Origin: Chloranthus sessilifolius
Taxonomy: Eukaryota > Streptophyta > Magnoliopsida > Chloranthales > Chloranthaceae
Direction of reading: 5' to 3'
DNA length: 64,000 nucleotides
Assembly: GCA_021018995.1 (NCBI GenBank)
Contig: CM037598.1
Span: 72,186,671 to 72,250,670 of the forward strand
Shown here: one piece after another, positions 10,794-22,800 of the stretch
Numbering within the stretch: position 1 is the first letter of the stretch
Layout of the letters: each line of letters begins with the position of its first letter
Notes under the pieces: model-generated
The model's input: the letters and a program-made list of their open reading frames with translations, nothing else
What the model was told of the DNA's origin: nothing
The model's database searches: none
Program-made: the position numbers and the translations under genes

Positions 10794-13556
10794 ATGGCTA
10801 AACGAGAGGATACCTTGGTTGATTTATTCAAACCCCCTTCCAAATTCACCCCAAATCAACCAGGAAATCTAGTAGGTTAGCTTCTCATCCCAAAGATGAC
10901 CCACCTACAAAAAGGAAACTCATTATGGAAAAACCCAAGAAAGCTCAGAAAGCCAAGAAAGCCAAACTAGCTGAAGAGATTGTTGAGGATATCCCTATGC
11001 CTAAACCTAACCCTGAGGTCAAAACTGAGATACCTGTGAACCTGACAACTCCCAATGAGTTTGTGGATGCCTTAGGCCTGATTCCTAAGACAATCTTTGA
11101 CCTACCTTATTTTACTAAGGTAGAGGAGTGCAAGGAGACCTTGGACTACTTGGAAAAGGCATCCCTGACACCTTTGTTGACCCCATTACAAGAAAAGGTC
11201 TACCCAAGACTGGTCAAGTTGTGGTATCAGAACATCAGGAAAAAGAAGCAGCCAGGGTTAAATGATCCTACCCTTGTGGTGTTGGTTGATGACTGGGAGC
11301 TTGTAGTAGATTACAAGGATATTGGGTTGGCATTAGGGGTCCCATCCATTTATGACTCAGCTTATGATTTAGGAGCCCCTGATAATGTGTCCTTCTAAGC
11401 AATGGCCAGACATCTGACTCAAGGCATTGTGGGATCTGGGGAGTCATTGATGAGGTGAGATCTAGACCCCAGCTTGTTTTTCATTGACACAATATTGAGG
11501 AAAAATGTCTATGTCAGTGGACATCAGTAGGAGAGGAGAACCCCAATTGTGGATGCCCTTTATTTCTTCTCCAAGGGCCAATTTTTTATTGCCCCTCAAC
11601 TGATATTTGAGGCCATGATGGATGCGAATGAAAAGATAAAAAAGGGACAGATGTTGCCAGGGTTACCCTATAGCAGACTCATTATTGCTCTGGTAAGGCA
11701 AGGGAAATATGTGATACCGAAAGATGAGCCTACTGAGGGTCTGAGTCTAAAAGAGTTTGGGAAAAGAGCTTGGTCCATAAGCATGACTCTGATTGGGAAG
11801 AGCAAAAAGAAGTCAGTTGAGAGTCCTAAAAAGGAAGCACCTCAGGTGACCAGCTCAGCAGCTGCACCTGTGATCTCTACAGCCCTAGCAGCCAGCTCAG
11901 ATCCTCTGCCTACCTCTGCTGCTACTAGCTAAGTGCTTCCACCTGTGACCTCTTCATCCATATCACTCCCTTCTACTGCTGTGACCTTGCCCATTGATAG
12001 TTCTATTGTTGCCAGCATCCCCATTCCATCATCTTCCATACCATCCATTTCTGTCCCCATACCTTTCAGTAGTTCAACCATCCCCACCATCACCCTTGTG
12101 TCAGCTCCTCCTACCACAAACCCAATTGTCACCTTACCTTCACCTCCCATCACAATCACCTACCAGAGAAAATCAAAGCAAGCCACAACCCCTCTAGCTA
12201 GCCCATCCATCCCATCTTTAGAACCCTTAAGCCTTGAACCAACAGCTCCATCTACATCAGCTGACCCAGTCACTTCCTCCCCACTACACATACCTTCCAT
12301 TTCTGACTTACTTACCTCCATCTCTCCCACACATACCCAAGATTTGGAACACTACACCACAGAGGGATACTCATCCCTAATAGATGCCATTGTGGAAGAT
12401 ATTGGACATGAGTACTCCCCTTTACCTGATTCTCCATAACCTACCACATTCCAGCATGTCTCTACATCACCCTTCCAGCCTATTCCATCCACTACACCTG
12501 TTACCCAAGCACAGATCCTACCTGATTCTATTGTTCAAATCCTTTCCTTGCTCACCTCCATCCAAGCCCAACTGCAGACCAATACAGACAATCAGTCTGT
12601 CATGGCCACTTTCCTTCATGCCATTCAGGCCAACTTAACCCCAGCTACCTCAACCACCCAACCTCTGACGACTCCTGTCCTTACCCCTACTCTTCCATCT
12701 ATTCATGTATCTCCACCACTTCCTTTCCCTCAGCTAGATTTGGTGGCTGAGGAGTTACTCCCTACCACCCCTGCATCTCCTAAGCTGTCCACTATAGTAG
12801 TGGCTACGACTACTGAGGTGGAAGACCCAATCCCACTGGCACCTTTAGTACTTACTTCCATTGCTGTTACTAAGACTGACTTTGAGGAAACATATTTGTT
12901 CATCCCTGCTGCTACCCAAACTGACCATGTGGAGGAGCATTTACCCATGACTTGGAGGAGGAGCTAGCACCCACTCCCTTACCTTCCCTTTCTATTTTAT
13001 CATCCTCACGCATGCCATACCATCTTTTTGCTGACCCCACTGAGAGGGCCATGGTCCTTGCCTCTTTAAACCCTGTGCCCCCATTTTCACCCTTCACAGA
13101 GCAATGGATGAAAATCCATACATTAGGAGGGATGTCATTAGAGGGATGGCTAAGCTTAACACCAGGGTGAAGCTGCCATTGGTGGCTGAGATTGACCAGC
13201 TGAAGCTGGATCATAGAGTGGAGAAGCTTCATTGGGAGCAATTGTGCAGGCATGCCTTCAGTTTATATGAAGAGGAGAAGCAATAGGCTGAGATGCTAGC
13301 CAAGCTGGTAGACACCTTGCAGTCAACCTTAGTAGGCCGAAAACTACCCTCAATAGCTGGGGTGTCCATAAATGAGCCCACCATGCCCCAGGGCAACACC
13401 AAGCCTCAGAAGCCATCTACCAAAATGGCAAAGGTTGGTGCTGCCAACACTGAGAAATTGAAGAAGAAGGAGAATTTGAAGGAGTATGACAAAATAGTTG
13501 AGAAATATGGGTGGGAGCCAATGACATTATCAAGCTCAGACTCAGATGAAGATTAA
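10794..13556 (+). pseudogene. Gypsy-1 env-position ORF, plant-transposon-protein-like with mucin-like stretch
   Basis: Starts at the ATG at 10794 (MAKREDTLVDLFKPPS). It shifts frame near 10865 into a Lys-rich segment (KKAQKAKKAKLAEE). The globular domain runs about 11040-11790 (RLVKLWYQNIRKKKQPG, DYKDIGLALGVPSIYDS, LPGLPYSRLIIALVRQGKYV). It resembles the uncharacterised putative plant transposon protein family found with Athila-like elements (my recollection of the family). A Ser/Thr/Pro-rich stretch of about 330 residues follows (11820-12960), then after a frameshift a helical segment (13104-13290) and an acidic end, LSSSDSDED. There are stops near 11396, 11930 and 12437. No signal peptide or membrane helix is evident, so an envelope role is unsupported. 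Sure of the ORF, unsure of the function. Confidence 0.6.
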
Positions 13557-14029
13557 CTCTAGGATTTACTTCAGTCATTTTGTAATTAGATGTTCAGTCT
13601 TAGGATTTTGCTGTATATATTTTTTGTTAAATATAGAATGTATTGTCCCTCTTTTGCTTTGTAATTACTTGTGTTCAATAAAATTTCTGTTTTGTCAGTT
13701 ACAATTGTGCTTGTTACTTTTCTTTGTGGTTAAATTTATTACTTTCCTTGTGCTTACCCTGTTGTTTCCTTTTGTTATACTTTCAAAACAGTAAGGACAC
13801 TGCTCCCTATAGGTTTGAGGGTATACCAGGGTAATTTTGAAAAAATAAAATAATAATAGAAAGAATTTTTTTTTAGTTAAGCCAAGTGCAATTGTGTTAG
13901 TAGGATTAAAACAAATTTAGCAAAATTTCAAACTAAGCAATGTTGAAAAAGGAATATTTAGAAATGTACGGCAGACTGATTAATGTCTGATCTTTTTAAA
14001 GAAAGAAAGAAAGAAAGAAAGAAAGAAAT
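13557..14029 (+). other. Non-coding stretch after the env-position ORF
   Basis: AT-rich, no gene. TAGGTTTGAGGGTATACC near 13810 resembles a decayed PPT. A (GAAA)n microsatellite is at 14001-14028. Confidence 0.5.
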
Positions 14030-15630
14030 CATCCTATCGAAAGCCTGCCTGAGGTATAAAGGGAACCTATCGGATGGTTGCCTGAACTTATTGAGATGGA
14101 GAAGCTAGAGCTCAGACCTATCGAAAGGTACTTCAACATTTCGACAGGAGTGAGAGCAATCCTATCAAAATGCTAGCATGCAGAGCTGAACCTGTCGAAA
14201 AGCTTTCCCAACCTGTCGAATGCTCCAGACAAAGGGGCAGAGAACGTTGAAGCTTCAAGAGAAGGCTCATCCTATCGGAACCTATCGAAGAGTTATGAGA
14301 ACCTAGCGAAAGGACCAAAAAGCTCCATTTGAACCTGTCGGAAGCTTCCCCAACCTGTCGAAATCGTGTAAAGAACTTCTAAGAAAATAGGCTGTTCACA
14401 TGCTGCAACTTGGTGACCTGTTGCACGCAACCCGAGGTACTTTGGTGACCGACACGACGATCCTAAAGATGCCCTAGGAAACCCTAACCAACCCCACGTA
14501 CTCTGACAGAACTCTAACGAACTCTGAGGACCTTCTAGAAGGGAATATTGGCAGGAGAAACGAGAGGGAAAAGCTATATAATGAGATCCCCAATTGTAAT
14601 TGAGAGAGATCGAATTCTGGAGATTAGGGCTTGCAACCAAATTATGTTTTCCCTCCTTTAGCTCGATGATGGTTGGCTAACTCCCTCGAAGCAGCAAGGG
14701 GTGAGGTCTGATCTGTAATTGGGTAAGGTTGAGAGTATTATTTGTGGGTCAATTGCTGCACAGACTATAGATCTAAGAGCATTTCATTGTAGAGTGAGTT
14801 TTATGTAATGTATATCTTGATTTTATTATTTTAATTAGATCTATAGTTCCCTTGGTTTCATTTGTTGCTCAATCGGATTTGTGTAGAGGAGTTTGTTGAT
14901 CAACTCACCCACTTAACTGGTAGACCTCTTGGATACCATTTGTTCTCCCTAGATCTGATATCCCTACAATTGCCTGTGTTTGTGACCTGGTAATTGCAGC
15001 ATCTGTAGTGGTTTTAATGCTCTGAGTGAAACCTTTGAGCTGGAGGAAGTCTATAGGATGGTCTATGACCATTGAAGTGGACAGACCATAGCCTTAAGAT
15101 CAGTTCAATCTCTGATTTCACTTGGATTCTTCTACCTTAAACCTTTGGATCGGATGAAGTCTATAGGATGGTTTGTGACCATTGAAGTGGACAAATCATA
15201 GCCTTAAGATCAGTCAAATCCCTTGGTTTAAAGTAGATTCTTCTACTCTGCAGCTGTGCTTGTAGCCAGCTGAGGGATTGGTGTGCTTTGAATCCCCTGT
15301 AACACGATCAGCTCAACCCAATTGCAGTAAGTCCAAACTCCAAGCTGTTCTTCTCCATTTTCTATTTTTAATCCCTTCTAATTGTGAGATCTGAACTCTG
15401 GATTCGATCCCAATTAATTCTGTATTTTATTTGTAGTTTAGCTTAAGTGACAACCCTTTAAAACCTCTCCCCTTTCTTTTACTAGGTAGGGTGCCAGATC
15501 TCTTTTCAGATATGGAGATTTATCATATTTTGAACTCACCTCCCAGTGGACATTCCCTTACTTACTCTTTTAAAATTTGCTACAACAGGCCCTGAATACT
15601 TGCAGGTCTGTGTGTATGATCTGCCTTGAA
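14030..15630 (+). repeat. Diverged LTR-like block inside Gypsy-1
   Basis: It repeats the LTR plan in order: TCGA dyad words (14030-14365), a TATATAA at about 14574, GGTTGGCTAA, GCACAGACTATAGATCTAAG near 14758, two copies of the GGATGGTYTRTGACCATT unit (15056 and 15168), and GCAGGTCTG near 15603. The homologous LTR landmarks are at 2085-3810. It is clearly more diverged from the two outer LTRs than they are from each other. It could be a nested solo LTR of a sister family or a relic of recombination. I could not fix clean ends or a target duplication. Confidence 0.7.
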
Positions 15631-16136
15631 TTGAGTGAATTTAAACCCCTTTTTGAAAGCAAGACAGTTTGCCAATAGAGAGTCCTAAGGAAGACCACAC
15701 CCAGTGAGATTTGGGTTTAAAAGAATTTCTTTGAAAGAGTGTTTTGGCGAAAAAATTCTGCTCTAAGGACTGTTTGAACCTATTCTTTTTCACTAGAAGT
15801 TATGCTACTCCAAGTTGAAACAATTTGACAAAACTCATGACATGGAAGATATGATGTAAGGCCATCCTTTGGATAGTTTGAGCTTAAAATTTCCTACCCT
15901 TTGAACTGCCCTTGATACATACAATTTAAGCCTTAAAATTCCATATTTTCTTTGGTAGAAACCAGAGAATTTAAAGCCAAGCCTCAGTGATCTAATACAG
16001 CCTAACCCTCACTCTGAGATTTCAGAAGGTAAAAGAGAAGAAGCTGAAGAAGGTTGAGTTGGTTTAACATTTGGTGGTAGAAGAAGAAAGGACACTATGA
16101 CAGCTGTGTGTCAGTTGTAGAATTGTGACATTGTAG

Positions 16137-16189
<53 letters not shown>

Positions 16190-16939
16190 AGAAAAATGCA
16201 AAAGAAAAGCATACAAAAAGAAGAAAAACTGAAAAATAATACAAAAAGAAAAAGAAAAATCACTTCATTTGAAAATTAGAAGAGGTTGAGAAGATGGCCA
16301 CTTCAAATATGAAAATATCAAAGAAGATGAAGATGTGCTGAGATGAAGAAGGTGTGCATGCCACCTCCTTACCTTAATGATTTCTTAATTTTGAATCCCT
16401 CTTTAACCTTTTATTCTTTATAAGCCTCACCCATAAGTCACATTACAACCCAATAAAAAGACCTTGTTGATCTAATGTTGATTGAGTTGTCATGTGGAGA
16501 TAAGGAGCTGTGTAATCTATGGTGAAGAGAGTTAGAAGATTTTAAGAACTAGAGCACTGCCTATGCTCATGCTTACAGTCTTATTTGAGGGATGTAACTG
16601 GTTTTGAGCTATGTAAAATGATAGACCTTTGAAATCATTTGTAAGAGTATGCCTGTGAGATAATTGAGTCTGAAATTGGACTTATTTAGGCATTGTTTGA
16701 ACCCGATTCTCAAATTAATGGTGAAGTACATACTGTTTTGCAAATAGCATTCCCTTGATGATTTCAGATTTGTTATGATGAGTTTGAAAAAAGGATTTAG
16801 GTATTAAATTAGTTTACAATTACTGTTTTGAAAATTCTGGATTCAAAAGGGTAAGTGATGGAATAAAGCTGAATTTGTTGGGATCTATCTTGTAACTGTT
16901 TGCACTTGATTTAATTATGTTCATATGGAAGTTATTGGG
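15631..16939 (+). other. Gypsy-1 3' untranslated region
   Basis: No ORF. It has weak positional similarity to 39000-40300 of Gypsy-2, for example CATTACAACCC..AAAAGACCTT at about 16442 versus about 39800, both followed by a TTGTGGAGA/ATGTGGAGA step. An (AT)n run of about 47 bp is at 16140-16186. Confidence 0.6.
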
Positions 16940-17122
16940 TAACTTCACTGAAAACCCTCAGGAGATTTCACTCCTCCACTGGGGATCACCTAGGGGTTTA
17001 AAAGGCTTAATGCATATGCTAAATGCATCTGTGCTCCCTAAAAAAGTGGCATTTTATATTTTCAATAATTGCTTTTAATTTCTCCTTTGCTCAGGGACTA
17101 GTAAAGTTTAGGTTTGGGGGTG
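16940..17122 (+). promoter_or_regulatory. Conserved pre-PPT block and polypurine tract (Gypsy-1)
   Basis: GGATCACCTAGGGGTTT, AGTGGCATTT, GGACTAG and AGGTTTGGGGGTG occur in the same order and spacing in Gypsy-2 (40370-40540), although the rest of the 3' UTR has diverged. The final purine run primes plus-strand synthesis. The upstream hairpin-like GGAG..CTCC piece is conserved for an unknown reason. Confidence 0.75.
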
Positions 17123-19305
17123 TGTTAATTAGTGAAAAATACCATTTTTCACCTTCTAACCTGACCTTTGATGGACCTTTGAGTTGACTAATAATGTGTC
17201 TTAAGTGTGTTTTGTAGTTAGCAATAAATTACAGTCATAATGTAGAAATTCATCTAAATACACTAAGAAAAGACATGCTGCTTTAACATGTGCATATACA
17301 GCTCAAGCAATCAGCCATCAAGTAAGTTCACAAAGCCTTAAAATTCTATGGCAATGCCATGTGTCCAACTGTATACACATGGGAGCAAACCAACAGCTGC
17401 ATTTGATGAAGATTGAACCCCTCAAAAGCTACTGAGTGCTGGGCAGATGAAGGCCAGCACCCCACGCTGTGTGCCAGCTGTGGAAGCAAAGAACAAAAGC
17501 TGTTGAGAGATTAATGCAACTTGTCGAGAGGTTCTGGTGAGGAGAAATCAACCTATCGAGAGGTGATGAGGTGATGAAGTGGACATATTAAGAGGTTGGA
17601 TGTAGTATTTGAAGCCCTCGAGAGGTTCCTAAAACCTGTCGAGGAGTTAAAACTGAAGAAAGCAACTCATCGAGAGGATCTGCTAATGAAAAATGAAGTT
17701 GTCGAGAGGTTTACAGAACTTGTCGAATGGTTTAAACTGCAGTAGAAGAACCTGTTGATTAGTGTAAATCATCTTATCGAGAGGTCACCTAGAGCTATAT
17801 TGGATCACGCGAGGTTGCCTTCAACCTGTCGAGAAGAATTTCCAACCTGTCGAACAGAGGGAAAGAACATAGCAAGAGGATGCCTGGAGCTATATTGGAT
17901 ACCGAGAGGTTGATTCATCCTATCAAGCAGTCATATGAACCTGTCGAAAGCTAAACTCAACCTGATGAATTGAGCATCTAACACACTCAGAACTTGTCGA
18001 GAGGTCCTTTGAACCTCTCGAAGCACGATTTGGGAACTTCTCAGTTCCAGCCAAGAATGCATCTCACCTCAGTGCTCTGTGCACGTGGCCCGAGGCATGC
18101 TAACAACCCTTGAGGTTATTTTTGGAATATAAATGGGCACGAATGGGAACCCTCTAACCTCTTCACATGTACTTGTCTAATTCGATTCAATTGGTAGAGG
18201 GATTCTAGAAGCAAAATCAGCCATATCAGCAACTCAGAATAATAGAATTATTCCCTTTAGCTCTGATTGGCTGAAACAGATCTGAGGACAGAGGGAAAGA
18301 CTATAAATAGAAGAGAAGCTTAACAGAAGAGGGATCGAGAAATTGAGAGAGCTTAGAGACCAAATTCAAATTCCCTTTTCCCTCCAAAATTTCATCCTTC
18401 TTCCTTCTTCCCTATTCTCTCTTTAGTCCAACCATGGTTGGCTAAACACTTGTAGTAGTTAGGGTGAGGTAGAGCTATAAATTGAGAGGTCTGAGGCTTT
18501 GTATGGGGATTAGATGTTGCACAGACTATAGATCTGAGAACAATGTACTATAAGTTGTATTGAATCAGTAAATTGTTGGTTGTAAAGTTAATTTGAATCT
18601 ATAGATCTCTTGATTGCCATTGGATTTCCCTAGATTTCATATTCATGTGGATGCCTGAGCTTGTAGCCTCGCATCCATAACATCTGCAGTAATTTAATTG
18701 TTCTAATTAAAACCTTTGAATTAGAGGAAATCCCTAGGATGACCTGTGGCCATTAAAGTGGACAGATCATAGCCTTAAGATCAATCCAATTCTCTAGTCT
18801 AGATTGGATTTTTCTACCTCGCATCTGTGTTTGTAGCCAGATGAAGGATAGTTGCAAATCAATCTCTTACATTGCTTTTAAATCAATCAATTTTCAGTGA
18901 AGACCAAAATCCCCAACTGCTATTCTCCCCCTTTGATTTTAATTCCCCAAATCCTTTTCTCCATTTCTTTAAATCTATTTTCTACTCACATCTGGATCAT
19001 TTGCGTTTACATATAATTTATGTAGTTTTAGTAACATGACAACACCTTAAAACCTCTCCTCTTTCCTTTCTTACTTTATTTTAAATTAGGATAGGTTAGA
19101 ATGCCAGATCTGTTCTAGATCTGGAGATTTATATTTTAAAACACATTTCCCTAGGGGCATACCCCTACTTACCCCTTTAAAGCTTGCTCCAACATCCCTG
19201 GTTCTTGCAGGCCTGGCTGTCTTACCTTGGTTCCATTTTACTATGATTTTTCCTTTAGTTTGCTGTTTTTAACCTCTTAATAATTACAAGGTAGGCAATA
19301 CAACA
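17123..19305 (+). repeat. Gypsy-1 3' LTR (complete, 2183 bp)
   Basis: Starts TGTTAATTAG directly after the PPT and ends CAATACAACA. It carries a TCGA dyad array at 17500-18035 and a TATA box, TATAAATA, at 18302-18309. It aligns with the 5' LTR from 17188 on. CTAAT at 17188-17192 is the inferred target of A1 in the sister LTR. Confidence 0.9.
18302..18309 (+). promoter_or_regulatory. TATA box of Gypsy-1 3' LTR
   Basis: TATAAATA sits about 270 bp downstream of the dyad array and upstream of the pyrimidine-rich leader. The corresponding site in the 5' LTR is mutated. Confidence 0.6.
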
Positions 19306-19820
19306 ATATGAAGCGGCATGATTAAAGCGTCTTTATATTTTTCTAAGAAATAAGACATTTATATTGGGATACAAATAGCCATTGGAATAATTAATATTGG
19401 ATAAGACCGGGCAAAAATACAACAAAATCTACCATCTGAAGCACCTCGAGAATCATTTTTACTGGGTGGGATACGAGCAGTCACTGCCATAAATTATGTT
19501 AGAAAAGACTTCATGAAAAGACAATAGTCTATAATTTCCAAGTTCTCGAAATTCCTAATAAACGAAATCCCGCTTAGGTCAAGAAGCATCACCGCTCGTG
19601 ATTGAAGCGATAACGCTTTGAATTAGAAGTGATGATACTGCTATTAACAAGCTCCATGGGTAACAGCAAACAGTGGCCCGCTATTTGAGAGAAGTTCCTC
19701 CGCCGACCCTTAAAATTTATTTCACAGTGATGTTTCAAATCCTATCCGTTTTCCCTATAAAGCCACGTCCCGCCACAAACTCTTTTCATTCCAAACCCAT
19801 CATCTTTCTCCGTCTCCCCC

Positions 19821-19937
19821 ATGACGGAAGAACCAGATCATGACGAACTAAGTAGTAGGCTTGATCGAATCCTTGAAAAGCAAAGAGCTGAACTTCTGAT
19901 TGTAATAAAGAGATTAGAAAAGTTGAAGCACCAGTGA
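19821..19937 (+). CDS. Small ORF (38 aa), charged, helix-forming
   Basis: ATG at 19821 to TGA at 19935. The product is acidic at the start and then alternates Leu with Arg/Lys/Glu (SSRLDRILEKQRAELL), suggesting a short coiled coil. A TATA-like CCCTATAAAG lies about 70 bp upstream at 19752. It is not recognised. It sits in the first of the duplicated cassettes. Whether it is expressed cannot be told. Confidence 0.3.
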   Translation: MTEEPDHDELSSRLDRILEKQRAELLIVIKRLEKLKHQ

Positions 19938-21538
19938 CCCATTCCAGTTGCTGAATCCTCTACCGAGGCCCCCCGTTGTTGTAGAACTCGTCCCAAATTG
20001 ACCCTTTTTCCCAACTTCTCACCTCCCCTCATTTCTTCACGATGTCTCTTGATGGAGCCAAAATTGTAAGACCCCTTCCTTGCTCCTCCTCCATTCATTT
20101 TCTTTCCGCAACCCATCCTCCTCCTCCTCAGCCAACTCGTCTCCACTTTCACTTCTCCTTCTTTCCCTTCATTCCAATTCTTTAAAATGTCTACATGGAA
20201 AAGGAAGAAGGTATATACACTAGTATTGAAGCATACTTTCAAAATTTTCACAAGAAAAGTACTGAATCTTCAGAAAGACCTTACTCGTACGGATGCTTGC
20301 GGTCACCTCATCAAGGGCTGAATCAGACCCATTTACGATAAATAGAGACAGTGTAAAGAAATATGTGTAAAGAAAGAAGAAGCAAAGAAATAGTTTTGAG
20401 TTATGAATGAAACCTTCGAATGCATGATTTGTAAATTTTTATTTATTTCATCATCTTTTATTCAGTGAAGTCACAAGTAGTCCAACGGAAGCGCTAGCGC
20501 AATTAATAAGAAGCGACCTGCGCCTTGAGGCGTTGGAATATTAGTGGTAGCCGAGGAAGAGATTGTATTGATATGAACGATAAAATTTGTGCGAAGCGCT
20601 AGCCCAAATTAGTCCCCCAGGCCAAAAGATTCAACCGGACGTTTCTTGTACAGTTTGTTATTCTTTTTTTTAAAATATGAATACATTAATACAAGCTCTG
20701 CTTTTGTATTACTAGCGCTCTGCTGATGTCTCTCCTTTCTCTTTCTGAAGTACTGGTAGCTTTAATATATGAATACATTAATAATCCCCCGCTAATAATA
20801 ATGCCCCTAAGTCGAAACGCTAGCCCTAAATAGAAGTCACCATCACTTCTAAATGGAAGCGTCATTGCTTCTAAATGAAGATGTCATCGCTTCTAATTCG
20901 AAGCGCCATCACTTCTAATTCGAAGCGTTATCTCCTCTAATTGTAAGCGTCGTCGCCTTTAATTGGAAGCGTCATCGCAGCTAAACTCAAGAAGCGTCGC
21001 CGCCCGTAAAGAAATAATTTGAAGTAATGACGCTTCAAATTTGAAGCGTCCATGACAAACTTTACCATATCAGTCATTGACTAGATTTTTCCTAAGTTAA
21101 TCTTTTATTTAATCAACTTCTTTGTTAATCTCTGTAAATATTAACTTTCATATTAATCTCTGTAAATATTAACTTCTAGAAAATAAAGAAATCATATAAA
21201 CGAGAGAAGCTCTGCGATGACCTTCTCCCTTTCATTTAGATGAAAAACTGTGAGATCGAATTCATATAAACAAAAGATATTTTATTCTTATAAAGTACTA
21301 CTTAAAAAAATACATAGTAGAAAAAAGAAGAAGAAAAGCTAAGAAATATCTATAGAGATAGACAGACAGCAGCACAACTCAGCCACCTGAGATATTAAGA
21401 GGGCGGAGAGGTAGACGGCTCCCCCTCCAGATTGCATCGTAATTCATTTAGTTACCTCTCCAACTTGTAAGAAATATCTTCAATTACGGCCATCAAGGGT
21501 TGAATCACATCCATCAAACTTTGAAACCTCCTTTTCTT

Positions 21539-21655
21539 CTAGGAGAGAAGGGCAAGAAGTTCCTCACTATCTCCGGTCGTCGAACTTAGAAAGGTTCGAT
21601 CAAGAAGACGAAATGCTTTCGTAATCTCGGACGATAACTCGAGTTGCTCCGCCAT
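21539..21655 (-). CDS. Small minus-strand ORF (38 aa)
   Basis: ATG at 21655 (MAEQLELSSEITKAFRLLDR) to a stop at 21539. Reading on past the stop gives a further leucine-rich helical stretch (SLMDVIQPLMAVIEDISYKL), so the original protein may have been longer. It is the same length as the plus ORF at 19821, with similar charge and a shared (L)LDR motif. Not recognised. Confidence 0.3.
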   Translation of the reverse strand: MAEQLELSSEITKAFRLLDRTFLSSTTGDSEELLALLS

Positions 21656-22040
21656 GGTAAAGGGAGTTTGGCTTGGGAACGGAGGCAAAAGAAAGGATAT
21701 GGAATGAAGATAAAAGTGACAGAAAGCTAAAAGACATTTTTTTGGGATACGAAGAGCAGCAATAATAAATTTTGTTGAAAATTACTGTCCGAAAAGACAA
21801 CACACTCCACGATTTGAAATCCTCGAAATTCAGAAAAATGAAACGCCGCTTACCGTCAAGAAGCGTCATTGTAGGTAATTGAAGTACTAAAGCTTCTATT
21901 TAGAAGCAATGATAATTCTATTTAAGAGCGATGACGCTTCTTATTAGAAGCGATGACGAGTCGATTTATCGGTGATGTCACTTCTAATGATAAGCACCAT
22001 TGGTAACATCAAAGTGGTGCACTTCTTATCGAATTTTGAG

Positions 22041-22800
22041 AGAAGTTCGTGGATTATGAACGGCTGGCGTAATAAAGAAGAAGCGCAAAGATTTACAAAA
22101 TCCCTCTATGGCAGCAGTACACCTACAACAGTCTATTTAATAAAGTTGCATGACAAATTGCTATTTGAAGGGCATCATTGCGCCCAATTTTTTTATCTTC
22201 AGTATCTCCTTGGATTATCATTTTATCTTCCTCTGCCCAGATCCAAATGTGTCATAATGTTTTAAGGAGGAGCCACTGTATTACGCGTCAACATTTTATC
22301 AATTCCTATGATGGTTCGATTATCGACATCCCTACGACAACGAATTGGTTGTCGTCTCCAATAAAGAGCATGTGGTTCCCCCTCCCCTTGGAGAAGTTAT
22401 CATCATTTCAGACAATGATGACCTTCAAATTATGCTGTCGATGGTGGGAGACCTCGAGCCCCTTCTTCTCTAGCCTCCGGAGCAGGTGCTTCTTCTCCCG
22501 GCTCCACAACCGGTTCTTCTTCTTCCGCCTCCACCCCGGCCACAACAACCGCCACCATCTCCACCGCCAGCATAACAAACTCCCTACACATCTACCTCCA
22601 CCGCTACCTCCATGCCAACCATCACCTCCAACATTTTCATAAAATGTGCCATCCTCCCCCAACCAACCACCGCCATCAGAACTTTGTTCAATTTCATCAG
22701 ACCCATTTACGATAAAGAAAGACAGTGTATAAGAAGACGGTGTATAGGAAGATGGTGTATAGAAAGTATTTTGACAGAAAGAAATGATTTTGATTTATGA
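22041..22800 (+). pseudogene. Unrecognised decayed gene-like segment, Pro-rich 3' part
   Basis: Middle cassette of the MULE-related region. Around 22325-22455 one frame encodes a hydrophilic stretch (NELVVVSNKEHVVPPPLGEV, ISDNDDLQIMLSMVGDLEPL) ending at a TAG, beyond which the same frame is Pro-rich (22458-22640). CT-rich DNA keeps several frames open, so the real frame is uncertain. It is followed by the CAGACCCATTTACGATAAA block. No family recognised. Confidence 0.3.

Larger units (their letters stand above)
1774..19305 (+). mobile_element. Gypsy-1: Athila-like Ty3/gypsy retrotransposon with extra ORF
   Basis: Two related LTRs (1774-3890 and 17123-19305) bound a 13.2-kb interior. In order it holds a tRNA-Asp-like PBS, gag, protease, RT, RNase H, integrase, a spacer with a palindrome array, an env-position ORF, an LTR-like block, a long 3' untranslated region and a PPT (TTAGGTTTGGGGGTG) just before the 3' LTR. 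The order PR-RT-RH-INT is that of Ty3/gypsy, and the gag and protease resemble the Athila lineage. All ORFs are broken and key catalytic residues of protease, RT and integrase are changed, so the element is dead. The 3' target duplication would be AATAT after 19305; its partner lies left of the window. Confidence 0.9.

Noticed and set aside
11929-12159. Minus-strand ORFs over the Ser/Thr/Pro-rich region
   Set aside because: Low-complexity shadows of the plus-strand coding sequence.
16140-16186. (AT)n run as a regulatory or origin element
   Set aside because: Plain microsatellite in a dead 3' UTR; nothing else supports a role.
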